A stretch of DNA of 64,000 bases from NCBI GenBank assembly GCA_003342895.1, contig PTFA01000035.1, positions 3,920,703 to 3,984,702 of the forward strand, given 5' to 3'. How positions within the stretch are numbered: position 1 is the stretch's first letter; every line of letters begins with the position of its first letter. This DNA comes from Casuarius casuarius (Eukaryota > Chordata > Aves > Casuariiformes > Casuariidae). The notes under the pieces were generated by a model that was given only the letters and a program-made list of their open reading frames with translations, had not been told where the DNA came from and did no database searches. The translations under genes were made by a program, and so were the position numbers. Positions 22,735-35,780 of this stretch are shown here, piece by piece.

Positions 22735-24124
22735 GTAAGTACTGATTTAGGTCTTAAGAAAATGGCATGTTGTGACACGTGCCATATACATGTGTATGTG
22801 TATATACAGACCTATAAATATATTTATACAATTGTGTGTGTATGTGTAAAATAGAATAAAATAACAAAGGCTATGTTGAAGGTTAATCAACAAATATGCT
22901 TCACCAAAAAGGAGATATTTTTCTTTAAGTACCTTTCAGTTTGTTTGTCATTAATTCCTTTTCAAAGTGGTGGAACTACTTGTTACTGGGAACTACTGTC
23001 CAGGCATTATTACTTCCTTAACATGTTCGTTTACTACTACTTACCTGCATTATAGCTTCCTGTTTTCTAAAGCAATCTTTTTGCAAAATTCCAGTGAAAT
23101 GAGTGGTAAGAATTAGAATAGTGAGATTGAAACCTATATTGCTTACTGAGAACTTACTTTAAGATGTCTCAGATACCTTTTTCAACCTTTTTAATAAAAT
23201 GGGGTAAAACTGCATTAACATTAACAATCAGTTCCTTTTTTATATGGCTGATAGCCTATATGCCTAACCAGTTTTGTGATCTGGAAGTTAACTAAGGTTG
23301 AAGCTTGTACATCAATGACATTGCCAGGGCTCAGAGTTGAAACAGGTAGATATTTGTTTCATCTGTAACCAAACAGTATTTTGCAGTATTCATATCAATG
23401 TTTTTGCACTTTCATTATGAAGGTGAGTAATGTAGAAATCTACAGCCTTCTCAACTGTGTCTGTCGTTTGGTAACTTTTGCTTACCTGTAAAGTTAATCC
23501 TAATTTATTTTGATTTTATTGCTACTTGCGTGCTTTAGCTGTGATGTGTGCACATATGAGAGTATTCGGGTAGTCATGGACAAATGTCTGTGCTACTTGT
23601 CCTTACTTTGAATAGCACATGGATTTCTTCACTATTTTTCTTGAAATTTTTTCCTTTATCATGTTTTTTTGATCCTGGGAGTCATGAGGTGGTCCATTTG
23701 CAGAAGGAAAGATGATATTAATATCCATCAACTGAGTTAGCTGGGAAGTTGGCTACAACACGAGATAACTAGTGAGATCACTGACCATGGTTAAAATATA
23801 TATTTGACTTAAATAGGGACAAAGATGCTCTTTCCTTAATGTTTATCAAGAAATTCTGAAGGGTCTCTTCCAGCTTTTTGAGCCCATCGGTGAGTGGACT
23901 GTATCTGTGGAAGAAAGACGGCTGTCTTTCAACTATCTTCAGGGAATGACTTGTCTTCTCAGAATTATCCTTTTCCAGACTCCTTGCCCTTTTCCTTAGG
24001 CAAAAATGAAGACTTAAGGAAAAAAAAAGTTAATGTTTTAATTTCATATTTCTTGAGGCACTCTTTTTTTAATGGCAAGTTGAATATGTGAGTTTATTTT
24101 CTTTATCTTTCTGTGCTATTTTAG
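22735..24124 (+). other. LRBA: LRBA intron 14 of window
   Basis: A 1390-bp intron with a GTAAGT donor and a TGTGCTATTTTAG acceptor. It has a short TG/TA-rich segment at about 22790-22850. Nothing else was recognised. Confidence 0.85.
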
Positions 24125-24233
24125 GAGAAAAGCTGAAGTCATGCTTGGACATGGATTGTTCTCTTTGTTGGCTGAAAGGCTGATGCTTCAGACAAGCTTA
24201 ATCACAATGACCACATACAATGTCCTATTTGAG
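24125..24233 (+). CDS. LRBA: LRBA exon 15 of window
   Basis: Phase 2 to phase 0. It encodes RKAEVMLGHGLFSLLAERLM and then LQTSLITMTTYNVLFE. It is in the helical region. The acceptor is CTATTTTAG and the donor GTAGTA, which is a modest donor. Confidence 0.95.
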
Positions 24234-24778
24234 GTAGTAATATACCATAGTTAGGATCCAATCTTCCTAATTACTTGTAAGACATTGTTAGAAAATTGCT
24301 TTCATACTTGGGCTGATATGTTCCAGATGACATTAAAACCTTAGCATGATGCAGCCGAGAGCTGCTATTTTTTTTTTCAAAGCTCACTACTTGAGATTTC
24401 TTTTTTCCTAATTTGGATATGCTCATTATGAACAATTCTAGATAATGAGTTGAATGTCTCAAGCAGACATTTTTGTGTGTGTGTGTAATTTTATTCCAGC
24501 AGTGATGCTTTTCAGTGACTGTTTTGGTTAGATTCAGGTTTCTCTTCCAGTGCATTGAAAATAACAGTTGTGCATTTAAGAGTGCAAAAAATGGAGTTGA
24601 GTAAAATTTTAGAAACAGGAGGAAATTAAGTTATCAAGAAAAAGGGCAAGTGATCTCTGTGTAGTTTTATAACTTTGGTGAAATAATGATGGCACTGTAG
24701 AAAAGATGTATCCAGCTTTACTTCAGTAAGCTCTCTTTGCAAACATTGATATGGTGTCGTCTTCTTCCTTCTTGCTAG
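24234..24778 (+). other. LRBA: LRBA intron 15 of window
   Basis: A 545-bp intron with a GTAGTA donor and a CTTCCTTCTTGCTAG acceptor. It contains a short (TG)n run near 24473-24486. Confidence 0.85.
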
Positions 24779-24860
24779 ATTCTGACTGAACAGATTTGCA
24801 CTCAAGTGGTACATAAACAACATCCCGACCCAGATTCAACAGTGAAGATACAAAATCCTC
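24779..24860 (+). CDS. LRBA: LRBA exon 16 of window
   Basis: Phase 0 to phase 1. It encodes ILTEQICTQVVHKQHPDPDS followed by TVKIQNP. The acceptor is CTTCTTGCTAG and the donor GTAAGG. The split codon at its end joins with CG of the next exon to give Pro, where I recall Gln in human. Confidence 0.94.
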
Positions 24861-26624
24861 GTAAGGATGATATGTGTTTCTAAGTCATACCATCTTTAGA
24901 CAAAATGACTGCTCTTAAAAGAAAAAAAAAAAAAAAAAAAACCCGAAACGTATTTATTACATCTGCAAGTCTGAATTCTGATCTCAGTTTTGCGTAGTTT
25001 TTCATGCAAGGGGAAAGATAATGCATATTTAGTTGGAGTTATTCAGGAAGCATATATCTTCAGCTTTTTGAAAGACGTGTCTAAATGTGTATGTAGTTCA
25101 TAACTCACCCTCTTTGTCTGTGCAATATGTTATGAAATGGTTTTCAAGACTTGCATAAACAGAATATTTTGATTTAGTACATGTTAAAGTTCCAGCACAA
25201 TTCTGATTGCATTATTTAGTGATGTCAGACTAAATTACCTGAAGAATGTAAAGATCCTTCATCTTAAATAACTCTCAGTATGACAACACTAGACTGAAAG
25301 TAAGAGAAATGTATCTGCTTATGTTTTGGTTCACTTACTTCATGGAAAATATCTTGATATGAAACTTAAGATGTTTTTTGAACTAAGAGGAAATACTGAT
25401 CTCCTTTCCTGAATTATATGCATTATTAATGTACTCTATGTAATACAATGGTATTATGATAGCTTTTGGAGTTCATTTTTTGTGGAGAGATACAGAATTT
25501 TCACTTTCATAGCTGCTCTGTCAGTGTAGGGCGTTAAGTGTAGGGTGCAGTTGTGGGGTTACTTCATGTGGAAAGCAGGGTAGAGAAAGGACAGCCAAAC
25601 AGATACAGAGGAGAGAAGTCTGGTTGGAGGATGTCATTTGCTTTCTGGTAAATCCATATGAAGCAACAGAACTGTGACGAGATTTCTGTTTCTTTTTCTT
25701 AAAATTTTTGAAGTTGACAGTCCCTATTGTGATTAGTACAGGCTATTCGTAGTGTGACCTGTGAGTCTGGAATCATCTAGGTTTACTAGGAAGAGTGACT
25801 TCTGGAGTACTTATGTAATGTCAATGTTAATATTATTAAATAGGGACTTTTTAAAAGAGATTCTACAAGATGAGTTGAAACTACCACAGTGACTGTGTCC
25901 AAATCCCATCCTAATTTAGTTACAAAGCTAATTTGATTTTTTTTTTAAGTATCGAGAACAGCAATGTCCCACTCCTTCAAAAAGTGGAACGTAATAACAG
26001 TTTTCACTGCCTTTTTAAAATATTGAAAGCAATACGCTCATAGAGTAGCTGATGAAAATTTATATCGGGAACTGGGTTTTGTCCTCTTCCTCAGTGGGTG
26101 GTTTCTTTTTTTTTTTTTTAACAACAAAAATCATTAAGAGTATTCAGGAGTTGTTCAGATTCTTTGAAAATTCGGTATTATTGAGAGGGAGAGAAATCTA
26201 TGCATTTTTATCATATATTGGTTTTATAACTGATGCATTAAATTATGTGGACTTTGTCTTCCTTAAGAAGAGGTTTTGATATTAGTTTGTTCTATAGTAG
26301 TCATTTGTCATGTAGTTACAGTTGTGCTTCTTAAACCTGATAATTCAAAAATTTTCATAATAGTTTAATTCTGCTTCCATTTTCTTCAGCTGTATGGGAT
26401 TGTAAATCCCCCTGAAGGTGAGCAGATGTGAGAAACCTTGAAAGAAAGGATTTATATTAATCAAACCTACCTAAGTAGAGATGTGCCCTTTTTCAGTATA
26501 ATACTGCTTTATGTGGCTTCACTTTTCTTGAAGTGATTAGCATACAAACAATATTGAAAGATGTCCGGTATTTTAAAATTTGCTTTGGTACTAATATTTT
26601 TGTTACTCGTGACCTATTTTACAG
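24861..26624 (+). other. LRBA: LRBA intron 16 of window
   Basis: A 1764-bp intron. It has an A20-class run at about 24920-24940 and a T-run near 26106-26120. The acceptor is CCTATTTTACAG. No repeat family was recognised. Confidence 0.85.
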
Positions 26625-26748
26625 CGATATTAAAAGTTATTGCAATCCTGCTACGTAACTCACCCCAGTGTCCAGAAACTCTGGAGGTTCGGCGAGCCTT
26701 TCTCTCAGATATGATTAAACTTTTTAATAACAGCAGAGAAAATAGGAG
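26625..26748 (+). CDS. LRBA: LRBA exon 17 of window
   Basis: Phase 1 to phase 2. It encodes ILKVIAILLRNSPQCPETLE and then VRRAFLSDMIKLFNNSRENR. It continues the armadillo-like helices, and the SDMIKLFxNSRENRR motif is nearly invariant in LRBA and NBEA. The donor is GTAAGA. Only 251 bp separate it from the next exon. Confidence 0.95.
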
Positions 26749-26999
26749 GTAAGATTGTTTGCATACGTGTGCATATAACAAGCTATGTAAGTAAATAATA
26801 GTCTCCTAATAAAATAGCCTCATTAGGTAGCTATAGCTTCATTGCTGTTTAGCAAATTCTGTACTCTTACTCTTCAATATGTAATATTAGAGCAGCTTGC
26901 ATACAGGAGTGATTTTGTGCATGTTAAATTCTTCACTCGGCTGATGTAGATTACGATCGATTTTGAAATTGTATTATATAGCATATGTGCATTTTGCAG

Positions 27000-27192
27000 G
27001 AGTTTGTTGCAGTGCTCTGTCTGGCAGGAGTGGATGCTTTCCCTTTGCTGTTTTAATCCTAAGACTTCTGAGGAACAGAAGATAACTGAGATGGTGTATG
27101 CCATATTTCGAATTTTGCTCTACCATGCGATCAAATATGAATGGGGTGGCTGGCGTGTTTGGGTGGATACACTGTCAATAACGCATTCAAAG
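27000..27192 (+). CDS. LRBA: LRBA exon 18 of window
   Basis: Phase 2 to phase 0, 64 full codons. It encodes [20 protein letters not shown], then [20 protein letters not shown], and ends [19 protein letters not shown]. The [14 protein letters not shown] motif is diagnostic for the LRBA/NBEA family and ends the first conserved half. The acceptor is CATTTTGCAG and the donor GTGAGT. The longest intron in the window follows. Confidence 0.96.
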
Positions 27193-30100
27193 GTGAGTGT
27201 TTGAAATTGTTGGGAAATTTTGTTTGCTGTGTAATGAAATTTGGAGCCGTAGAATGGTGGATCATACAATGAGATAGTCTTGAAATGAAGATCAACAGTT
27301 GAAATAAATAAAATCCCAGTGTTTATATATGTTACTGGACATAACTCTTTCAAATATTTGACAATTGAATGCTGATTTTGTTGTCTGAACACTTCAGACA
27401 AAAATGTTTCTTGTTGTTCAAGTTGTGCTAGTATTTTTTGATACTAAAATTGGCACATAAATATTTTCAAAAATTAGGTAATCAAATTTCAGGACCACTT
27501 CTGAAGAATGTGTGTGCTGGACTGGATTTTTTAATAATGGCATGAACACAAGGTGGCGTACCATATCTATTCTTAAACAAGAATACCATTTAGAAGCATC
27601 AAAAGGCTGTAAAACAAACTAGTAAAAAGCAAAGAAATCAAAGTTAAGACGGACATTTCAGCTGTTAAGCCGTCATGGGATGCATGATGAGAAAGCAAAT
27701 CCTTGCAGTATGAATGAGACCATTAGCCTTCATTATTTTTCTGGCTGTTTTTTGTTGTGGCAGCCAGAATTTTATCATAAAAGTTATTAGTGAATCTCAA
27801 TCTAGGTATTGTAGTGTAAAATATAACTGTCCTGCTTCCTTTTCCATACAAAAGAACGAGGCTTATGTAGTCATAATTGTTCTGATTTATCAGAAAGGTT
27901 TACTTAGGATGAATTCATTTAACTATGTAAAAAGAAGGACTGGAAGTCTGTGAATCCTGATGGTCATTTTATGGCTCTGAGGGATGGGTAGCATTTTTGA
28001 GGGTCTTTTACTTTGGATGAATTGAAGAAAAATGTCCATTTCTGCAGACAACAGGAATACTGATATTTTGCAGCTCTATTAATTCATCCCATCCATAGCT
28101 TGATAGTTGGTTGTTTGGCTATGGGAAGGCAAATACAGAAATCCATGTAATAAAAGTACGTGAAGCAGCATTAAACGGTCACTTAGCTTAACAGGTTATT
28201 GGTGCAAAAAATTCATGGCCAAATTTTAACCCATACTGAGGGTTGTGCTCTAGTCGTACAAAAATACCTTAATCTTTTGTGTCAGCTCTCCAGCCTTCAA
28301 AAAATCTATTTCTTTCCCCCAAGATGCAGAGGGTGTAGGTGGAATAGATCGAACAGTAGCAAACTGTAGCCAGAGTAAAGATCCCTAATGTCCTTTTATA
28401 GAAACTGGCATAATTTAAAGCATTTCTCTGATTGCTTGGAATTACTGAGGAACTGTCCATAGGGAAAGGAGAGGTGGAGGATGACCACCTTTTTTCCCCT
28501 CTGTCGTACAGAGCTTTGGTGTACTGAATTTAAAAATGATCTTGCACTTATAAGGTGTAGTTCTATTCTTTGACCTTTTTTATGAGTTGTAAGTTAGTGT
28601 AATGGATGAAATCTTATTTAATTAATCTATGCTAAAATGATAACATGGATTTTTGATCATTAATATTACATGTTAATTCTGTAACTTAATGTGGCTAATC
28701 AAATAGTCTAGAGTTTATAGAGGAGGAGGAGAAAAAAAGATTTTCAGTGATTCTGTGGGCCAAATATTAAGAAAAGGAATCTGTTTTTAGAAAGCACCAA
28801 AAAACTGAGGGTGTGTAGATAATATTACTTTTAGTTTTTTTCAAAAGGCTGCATATATTTTAGTGCAGTACCATAGTGAATGAGAATATGATGTGCTTGA
28901 CTCTTCCTGTTTCTCATATTTGGTTCCTGGCATGCTGGCATAGTGCAAGGTATCCTTGGCTGTGGAAAAAAACTTCCTATTTCAGTTTACCAAAATTTGT
29001 TGGCTTTCAGGTCAATATGTAAGGACTGCTTGTTCTTCCAGCCTGTTTCAGAGGAGGCTGAATCATGGCAGGGTTTAGAAGTGTGTGAGTAGAGGCGGTG
29101 GTAGCAACATACTGATATTGCAATTTGGAAGGAATTAAAGTGGATTTGAGGGAGTTCAGTTTGTTTGGACATTAATGCTAATATTATTAGCCAGCTCCAG
29201 AAGCCTAAAGGAGCATGGTTAAACAACAAAAGCACCCAGAACTAAACCTAATGATAGTGGTGTGAATGATGGTACAGTATTTGAGGATTTTTAAATACAA
29301 TTTTTTCACCTTTTTGTGTATTTGCAGTTTAAACTTTTTTGTAAGTAATGTTTGCAGTTCACACAACTAGCAATGTAAAGCTAGATGATGTTTCATAGCT
29401 ATTTTTTATTTAAATAAACATAAATTAGGATAAATCACAAAAAAAGCTTTGTGACAAAAACTTACTAATGACTTGAAAATGGCCTTATATAATGATATTA
29501 ATATCCAATGATAATGAATTTGTAATTCTTCTAATTTTACTTATTTTGAGTATTCTTACATCCTCTTACACCAATTTTGAGATTCATATAGTAGAGATAT
29601 AACATGGTGTGGAAATAATTCAGTGGGCAGATTGTTAGATGCTAAGTGCATCTCAGATGTTTTTGATTTCTAGTATGTTTTAAGAGTAATGTGGGAATTA
29701 TGGGAGCAAAAATATTTCCTTAACATTGCTAATAGAATAACCATTTTGTGTTTTTAATATTTCATCTCTAATTGTATTGGGTTACTGCTTATTTTTCCTT
29801 TTTACAACCCTTTGCTCCATTCTTACCACTAATTTATAACACCATTCTATGATAAAGAACTAGTATATAAAGGACTAGTGTTGCAGAATTGGATAGATTT
29901 TGCAGAGCTACACATCAAGATACATGCAGCTGCTATAAAAAGCCAAAGAAACTCAATTGCAATTTTATTGTCCAGTTTGATAGATTTCCTGCCACCTTTG
30001 TAGCAGGGAAGCTGTTTGTCACTGTAACCCTCTCCTCCAACAGCTGCACAGCATTTTATAAGCAGCAGTGGCTTTTCTAGCATAATTGCATTACATTGGT

Positions 30101-31093
30101 TTCCTTGCACTCAAAATTTAGAAGGTGCGTGTAACCTTTTTAAAGCCAAATTTCTTAGTATTGCTCACGTATTTCCTGATTTCCATGTTATAATTTTTTT
30201 GCAAATATTAACACAGTGTATACAAATGTGTTTAATCTGCAGCTGCTAGTTCAATAAAAATGTTAATGAAAAAATTAAATCAAAACTTGGGTTTTTCCTA
30301 ATCAGACAGCACTGAATTTGTGAAAGCGGCTAAAAACTTCTGGTGTTTAAACATTATAACCATGCCAGCTAGGCCTTTGTCTAGGAGTGGTACTTTGCAA
30401 TAAGGACCAACGGCTTTGTGGTTAATAATAGGAAACAAGTAAAGAATGGTGCACAACTTGCCTTTTTGACCTTTTAGATTCCCCAGCTTTTAAAAGAATA
30501 TAATGATTTACATGGCATAATACCCTTATAAATTATCTTAATATGTTAAAATACTAGAAAAAATGAACATTTGCTTATTTCAGGCCCTTAAAATATTTTA
30601 TTAGTTAGAAAGATGCTTCATGTTACTACATGATCTGGTTAAAGAAAAGTCCCTTGGCGAAATTCTGAACTTTGTAATAGCACAGATTAAGACTCAGGGA
30701 TGTTAATACATGGAAGCTACGGTTTTGTTGTTTCTTTATATGGAAAATATTTTAGAATTTTGTTCACTGATCTGAATGGAAAGAAATTGTATAATCTTAA
30801 AATATTAGTACTGTAACTTTAGCATAAAATGTATTTCTAAATATTTGCTAGCTTTCAAGCCAAAGAAGTACAGCTGTAATAAGCATGGATAAGTGTTCAG
30901 TGAATATATATCTTTTTAAATGCCTCACTCATTTAATGCAGAAGAAAATGATGTGTATGGAGTTTGTATTGTGTTTGCCTGATTTCCATCACTACTGCAG
31001 ATGCAGGCAAATTGGCAAAAGCAACAATGGTTAGGTAGTGGAGGAACTAATTTTTGATGAAAACTTAAAAATTTTCATTTACGGAAAAGGGAA

Positions 31094-31152
31094 CATGGCT
31101 TAGTGGTTTTAGAAGGTAGTGGGCTATTGAGATCTCTTGAGTCCAGATCCCG
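31094..31152 (+). mobile_element. Possible tRNA-derived SINE remnant (A and B box-like)
   Basis: TGGCTTAGTGG near 31096 fits the pol III A-box form TGGCNNAGTGG. GAGTCCAGATCCC near 31139 resembles the B-box form GGTTCRANTCC, at a spacing typical of tRNA-derived SINEs. No full cloverleaf can be built, so it is not a tRNA gene. I cannot name the SINE family or its 3' end. Confidence 0.35.
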
Positions 31153-34100
31153 TTGGCACTCCTGAGTTGTTGAGGGCTGTTGAGTCTCCTTTTCCGTCCC
31201 CATCGCTGAAGAGGATAAGGTCTCTCTCCCACAATGGTGTTTCCAGACATTGTTAGCTCTTTGGCATTCTGAAGACTTCAAAAACAACTTCAGTCCTCTG
31301 AAGTGTCTGCATTGATCTTCCGAGAAGCAGAGTTAGTTAGCCAAGAGGATTGTTGTACTGCTGCAGGTTTTTGGCTTTCAGGTATGACACCCAGTGTGTC
31401 ATGAAGCAAAGCTGAGGGAGATGCAAATTATATATGCGGCACACTTGAAATGCTTAAATAGAAGTTCATTTTTATCATAGAAATAGTTATTTCTAAAAAA
31501 AATTACTTATTCCAGGTATATATGATTCTCAGGGATTTCAAAAAATAAGGGGGGAGGCCTCCTAATTTGTGGAGAGCTCAAGGAACATGGAGACTAGAGT
31601 GTTCAGGCTCCCTTGAAATCATGTACCTTCCGGAAAGTGTGGTTCTGACAAAATCCTTCACCTTTTCTAGGTGTTTCCTTGCTTCTCATGTAGTAGGTAT
31701 GTGGGAAGGGTTTTCCTGCTCACTGCCTTTGAGGAAGGAAGTAATTCCAGTATTCAGAAGTGAGAACAGGGTAGGAGACGGGGATGTGAATCACCGATGG
31801 GTCCGTACGCATGCAGCACTGTGCATTTAATGGGGAAGCTCCTCCATCTTATTAGCCACTTCGTTTGAGTAAATGCAATGTTAAAGCTGCAGGATGCTGA
31901 AATTTGGGTAAATCAAACAGAAAGAGTGAAGTGAGAGACAGGAATGGAGTGAGGAAGGTAGGCTGAGAATTTATGAAGCTGGAAAGAACAGGATCAGCTG
32001 AGTGAGCTGAGCTGCACAGAAGCCTAAAAGAAGAGAGTATGTGATAGAGATCTACTACTGGTTGAAAATTACCCAGGGTGTGATAAAGAAGAAATGAGGA
32101 AACAGGTTTTTCAGGGGAAAGAACTATAATGCAAAAAGTTGTAGAGAGCTGTGAGAAGTTCTTACTATGCAAAGAGGACTTGAAAAGAGAGTGGATTCTC
32201 ATCTTTATAACTATATATATAAAAATATTAGAAGATGGCACCTGTGTCTGCAGCATGGAATATTGTTAGTGGCCTTCTTTGGTGTTGCTGCAGAGTTCTT
32301 GCTTACTGCCAACTCTCTTCATTTCATTGTGGCTGTGCTATTTTATATTTGGGAACTGAATGAGAAAATACTACTGGGCCGAGTTGAACTGATGGATGTG
32401 GAACCTCTGCTACAGGGCTTCCCACAACGCGTGGAAACAGATTGGTAGAATACAGAAGTACACAATACCTGTAGCTGGATATTGGGACGTGGAGTATGGT
32501 AAACACCGAATTTGGCTACAACATATTTTTATTAATAATTAAATATCAAATGTGCACAAAGCAGAGTGGTACTTCATGGAGAGTTTGGCTGTCTACTGAA
32601 CGGTGGGAATGGTGGCAGGAAAGTGGATTGGGATAGAAAGGGAATATATACCTTGAAGATAACAAGCTCATGTCTTGCTATTTAAATAAATGGAAAGCGA
32701 TAATTATATTTGTGAAAATGAGCAACTACTTGAGTCTTTGGTACAATGCTTTCAATTTATTGTTGAATGGTGAGGTAATAATAAGCTCTACCTTGACCTG
32801 ATTTGAAAATAAAATTCAACCAACATATATAGATTTCTCTCTCATATAACTGAAGACTTTCAAGAAATATATTGACTAGTACTTTCTCATTCTAGAAATT
32901 ATTTGTATTTTGTATGCAAGCATGTTTTTTCTCAAGCTGGGAAGAAGAGAGGCAGAAATTTCTTGCTGAGATAAAAATGGAGGAACATGAAAATATATTG
33001 GTACAGTGATTTTCATCCTTTCTTCACTTATGTATTAGTGAATGCCTTTTAATGGAAACATGGGCACCTCTAGAAACTTCTCATATGTAGCTTCCTGCAT
33101 AATGTTAGGGAATTTGCTTTCCTTACCTTTCTTCCACTCAGAATCACTCAGAAATAACCAGAGATTCTTCGGGTCAGTGAGCTACAGTCAACATACAGTG
33201 CACACCTTTGTATCTTTCCCTTCACTGGACTGAAATTAGTTTCGATATCTGCAGATACTGGTGCATCCAGTCTAAACAGATCTCTTTTTGTTTGGAGAAT
33301 AGTTTCCACTTTTGAACTGTTAGTGTTGCTAGTTGTAAAGTGGAAAAAACAGGTCAATAAAGTCCTTGTTAATATTAAAAAGTTGTAACGTTTTCTGGAA
33401 TTATAGAGAGTTTATTGATGGAATCCGCAGCGCAGGGACTAGTTTGCAGGAGCAGAAGCTGTAAGGAAACAGCAATACCATATAATTGTTTGACCTGTTT
33501 GGCAGACATTCCTGTCCTCTCTCTACTCCACAAAATTGCTTACCTAATAATGAGAGAAGACAAAATCTTAACACATAGTTGAAGTATTTTCACTGTGTTC
33601 TTTAATGCAAATGTCAATCATCATAACCTTTTTCCTTGCTGTATGCTAATTTTTCTCCTTGGCAATTAGTAAATGTTGGATGTCAAATTAAGTTAAAATT
33701 AATGGCAGAGGCAAATGTTGTAGTTATTAGCTCACAAGTGTCTTTAACTAGTAGTGCGTAGAGATGCATTCCAAACATTGCAAACAGCTATGGATTAACC
33801 ATCAAATGATGGTGAAGATTAATGATTGGCCTTTTAGCTCACTAATTTAGAACAATTTCTAGTAATTAATTTTGTATTATCAGCTTTACAGTTGCAAATG
33901 CCTAAAGGAAAATAAAAAATGACTTTACTTAAGTGCATCTAAGGTTCTCCAAGCTGACAGTTGCCTTTTAAATTGTTGCAAGTTTGTACATCCTAATATT
34001 TAATCCTTAATACCTTTATATGTTATCTCTGTCTACCTGTATTTAATGACAGTAATTTCTACTTCATTTTGCATTTTTCTTGATATTGCTTTTATTAATC

Positions 34101-35012
34101 TTAAATGTTTTCTTTGTATGGTATATTCTTTGGCTTTGTGAACTTGTGTGCTTCATAAATGCCATGCCGTGGAACAAGAGTAAGAGGGAAAAATTGTCCA
34201 GTGCCTTGATAGTAACACTATTTCTTGCTTTCTCGTCAAACCAATTTACAGATTAATATAATGAGCAAAAATCTTTAGACACACTTGTTGAAAAGTTGAT
34301 TTTGCAAGGCAGTATTTAAAATTGTTTAAAATTTTATGTATAAATAAAACCCCAAACTTGAAATGCAAGCTTGAAAAATCCTGTGTTGCGGGTAGCCTGC
34401 CTAATTTTGTGTGGTGTTATTTTAATTTGCATGTTATTTAAAGCACACTACTTAAAGCATTAATTGTCACATGACATGAAATTCTGATTTGTGGTGTGTA
34501 TGGTGGAAGTAGAAATCGCTTTCTTGTTTAAGTGTTTTTTTTTTAAGTGAGGTACTCTTTTAGTTCTATGCTTGCTAATTTTTTTCAATGATGTGTTTCT
34601 CGTTGCAGTTTTTTGCATTGTTCTTAAATCCATACAGATTCTTATCAGATTATACTTGGATTTATTTGCCCATAAGCTTATATTGCCAATCTGTGAAGAT
34701 AACAGCTCTCTATTGACCTTCTTCCCCCCCCCCTTTTTTTTGTAGTGCCTGTTAACAATCCTGAAAAGCACATCAGTTTGCTTTCCAGAGTGTTACAGGG
34801 GATTGTTCTTTACTGGCCTCAGAATTATCATCTGTTCCCTGTTTCAGCTGAGGCTGACTGCTTAATTCTACCACATCTCTGTACCATACATTATATTTTT
34901 AACTATCAGCCCTGCCTGGGCAAAGGAGAACACATTGTAAAGTTGGTTGCATCTCTAACCTAATCTGATGTTATATTTGACACTGTTTAACACTTTCAGT
35001 GAAGACTTAAAA

Positions 35013-35040
35013 GCTAGCCTAAAATTGCTAGCCTAAAATT
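35013..35040. repeat. 14-bp tandem duplication
   Basis: Two perfect adjacent copies of GCTAGCCTAAAATT lie at 35013-35026 and 35027-35040. It is a simple slippage-type duplication. Confidence 0.9.
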
Positions 35041-35595
35041 GCTGCAAATAGCACAAAGATTGGTGGCAATAAGTGAGTATGAGAGTCATACAGAATGAGG
35101 TGGATTATGTAGTCTTTGGGACCACTTGAGGCTCTCAGTGTGCAAAGTTTAACGTCTAGGATAAAGCACTGTAGGATGTGTCTGAAGAGTGGAAAGTGAA
35201 AAGCTGTAAAGGAGGTCATTTTTATTCTTATATATGAGTTTAATGAGACTTACGCTGGAATGTTACATGAAAATGCAACACATATAAAAATTTGAAAGGC
35301 TGGAAAGGTTGCAGAAGGGGGTCACCGGAAGGGCTCTAGTCCTTCAGAATGAAAGCTCATTCTTTTTGGATTGGGCTGTTGTATCTCCATCTCTCAGGCT
35401 TTTAAAAGCAGTGTTATTATACTATGTTAACAGAAAAAGTCCTTAAAAACACCGTATTTCTCCCTCATTGAGGTTTTTTTTCTTAATTTTATTTTAACTG
35501 GGAAGGGCAGGCGTAATCAGTGACTAGAAACAGAAGCCAGACATTCAAATAAGAAAGAGTGCAATTTTTTTAAACAGTAAAGTAGATTTAATTAT

Positions 35596-35780
35596 TGGAA
35601 CAGATGACCCAAGGGAAATTTCATTTCTAGGTTTCTTAAACCAAGACTAGACAATTTTCTGAATATTATTGTCCAAGTCAAGTAACTGGGCTAAATGTGT
35701 AGCAAGCTGGGTTAAATTCAAGGGCTAGACTAGATGATCAAATCTTCCTTTGTGTACTTAAGCTCAATGAGTCTTTGAAG
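35596..35780 (+). mobile_element. Decayed CR1-like 3' end
   Basis: The segment TTGGAACAGATGACCCAAGG, followed downstream by AAACCAAGACTAGACAA and later GGGCTAGACTAGATGATC with TCTTCCTTTG, follows the order of the terminal part of CR1 elements (GGAACAG, GACTAGA, ACTAGATGATC). There is no clean ATTCTGTG end, and the similarity is loose. This suggests an insertion much older than the one at 12061. Confidence 0.55.

Noticed and set aside
27660..27760. Box C-like ATGATGA near 27685, suggesting an intronic C/D snoRNA
   Set aside because: No box D (CTGA) at the right distance, no clear terminal stem and no C'/D' pair.
31094..31152. tRNA gene suggested by A and B box-like words
   Set aside because: No acceptor stem, anticodon arm or T arm can be paired; kept only as a possible SINE remnant.
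31852..32256. Open stretch of 134 codons on the minus strand, with further open stretches on both strands nearby
   Set aside because: The + strand here is purine-rich, which removes stops from minus frames. The translation resembles no protein I know and has no start context or splice sites that build a gene.
34724..34963. C10-T8 tract followed by TAG and a 72-codon open stretch, looking like an acceptor plus exon
   Set aside because: The translated sequence does not fit LRBA or NBEA, and exons 18 and 19 already join directly in phase 0. Most likely a pseudo-exon arising from a simple repeat.
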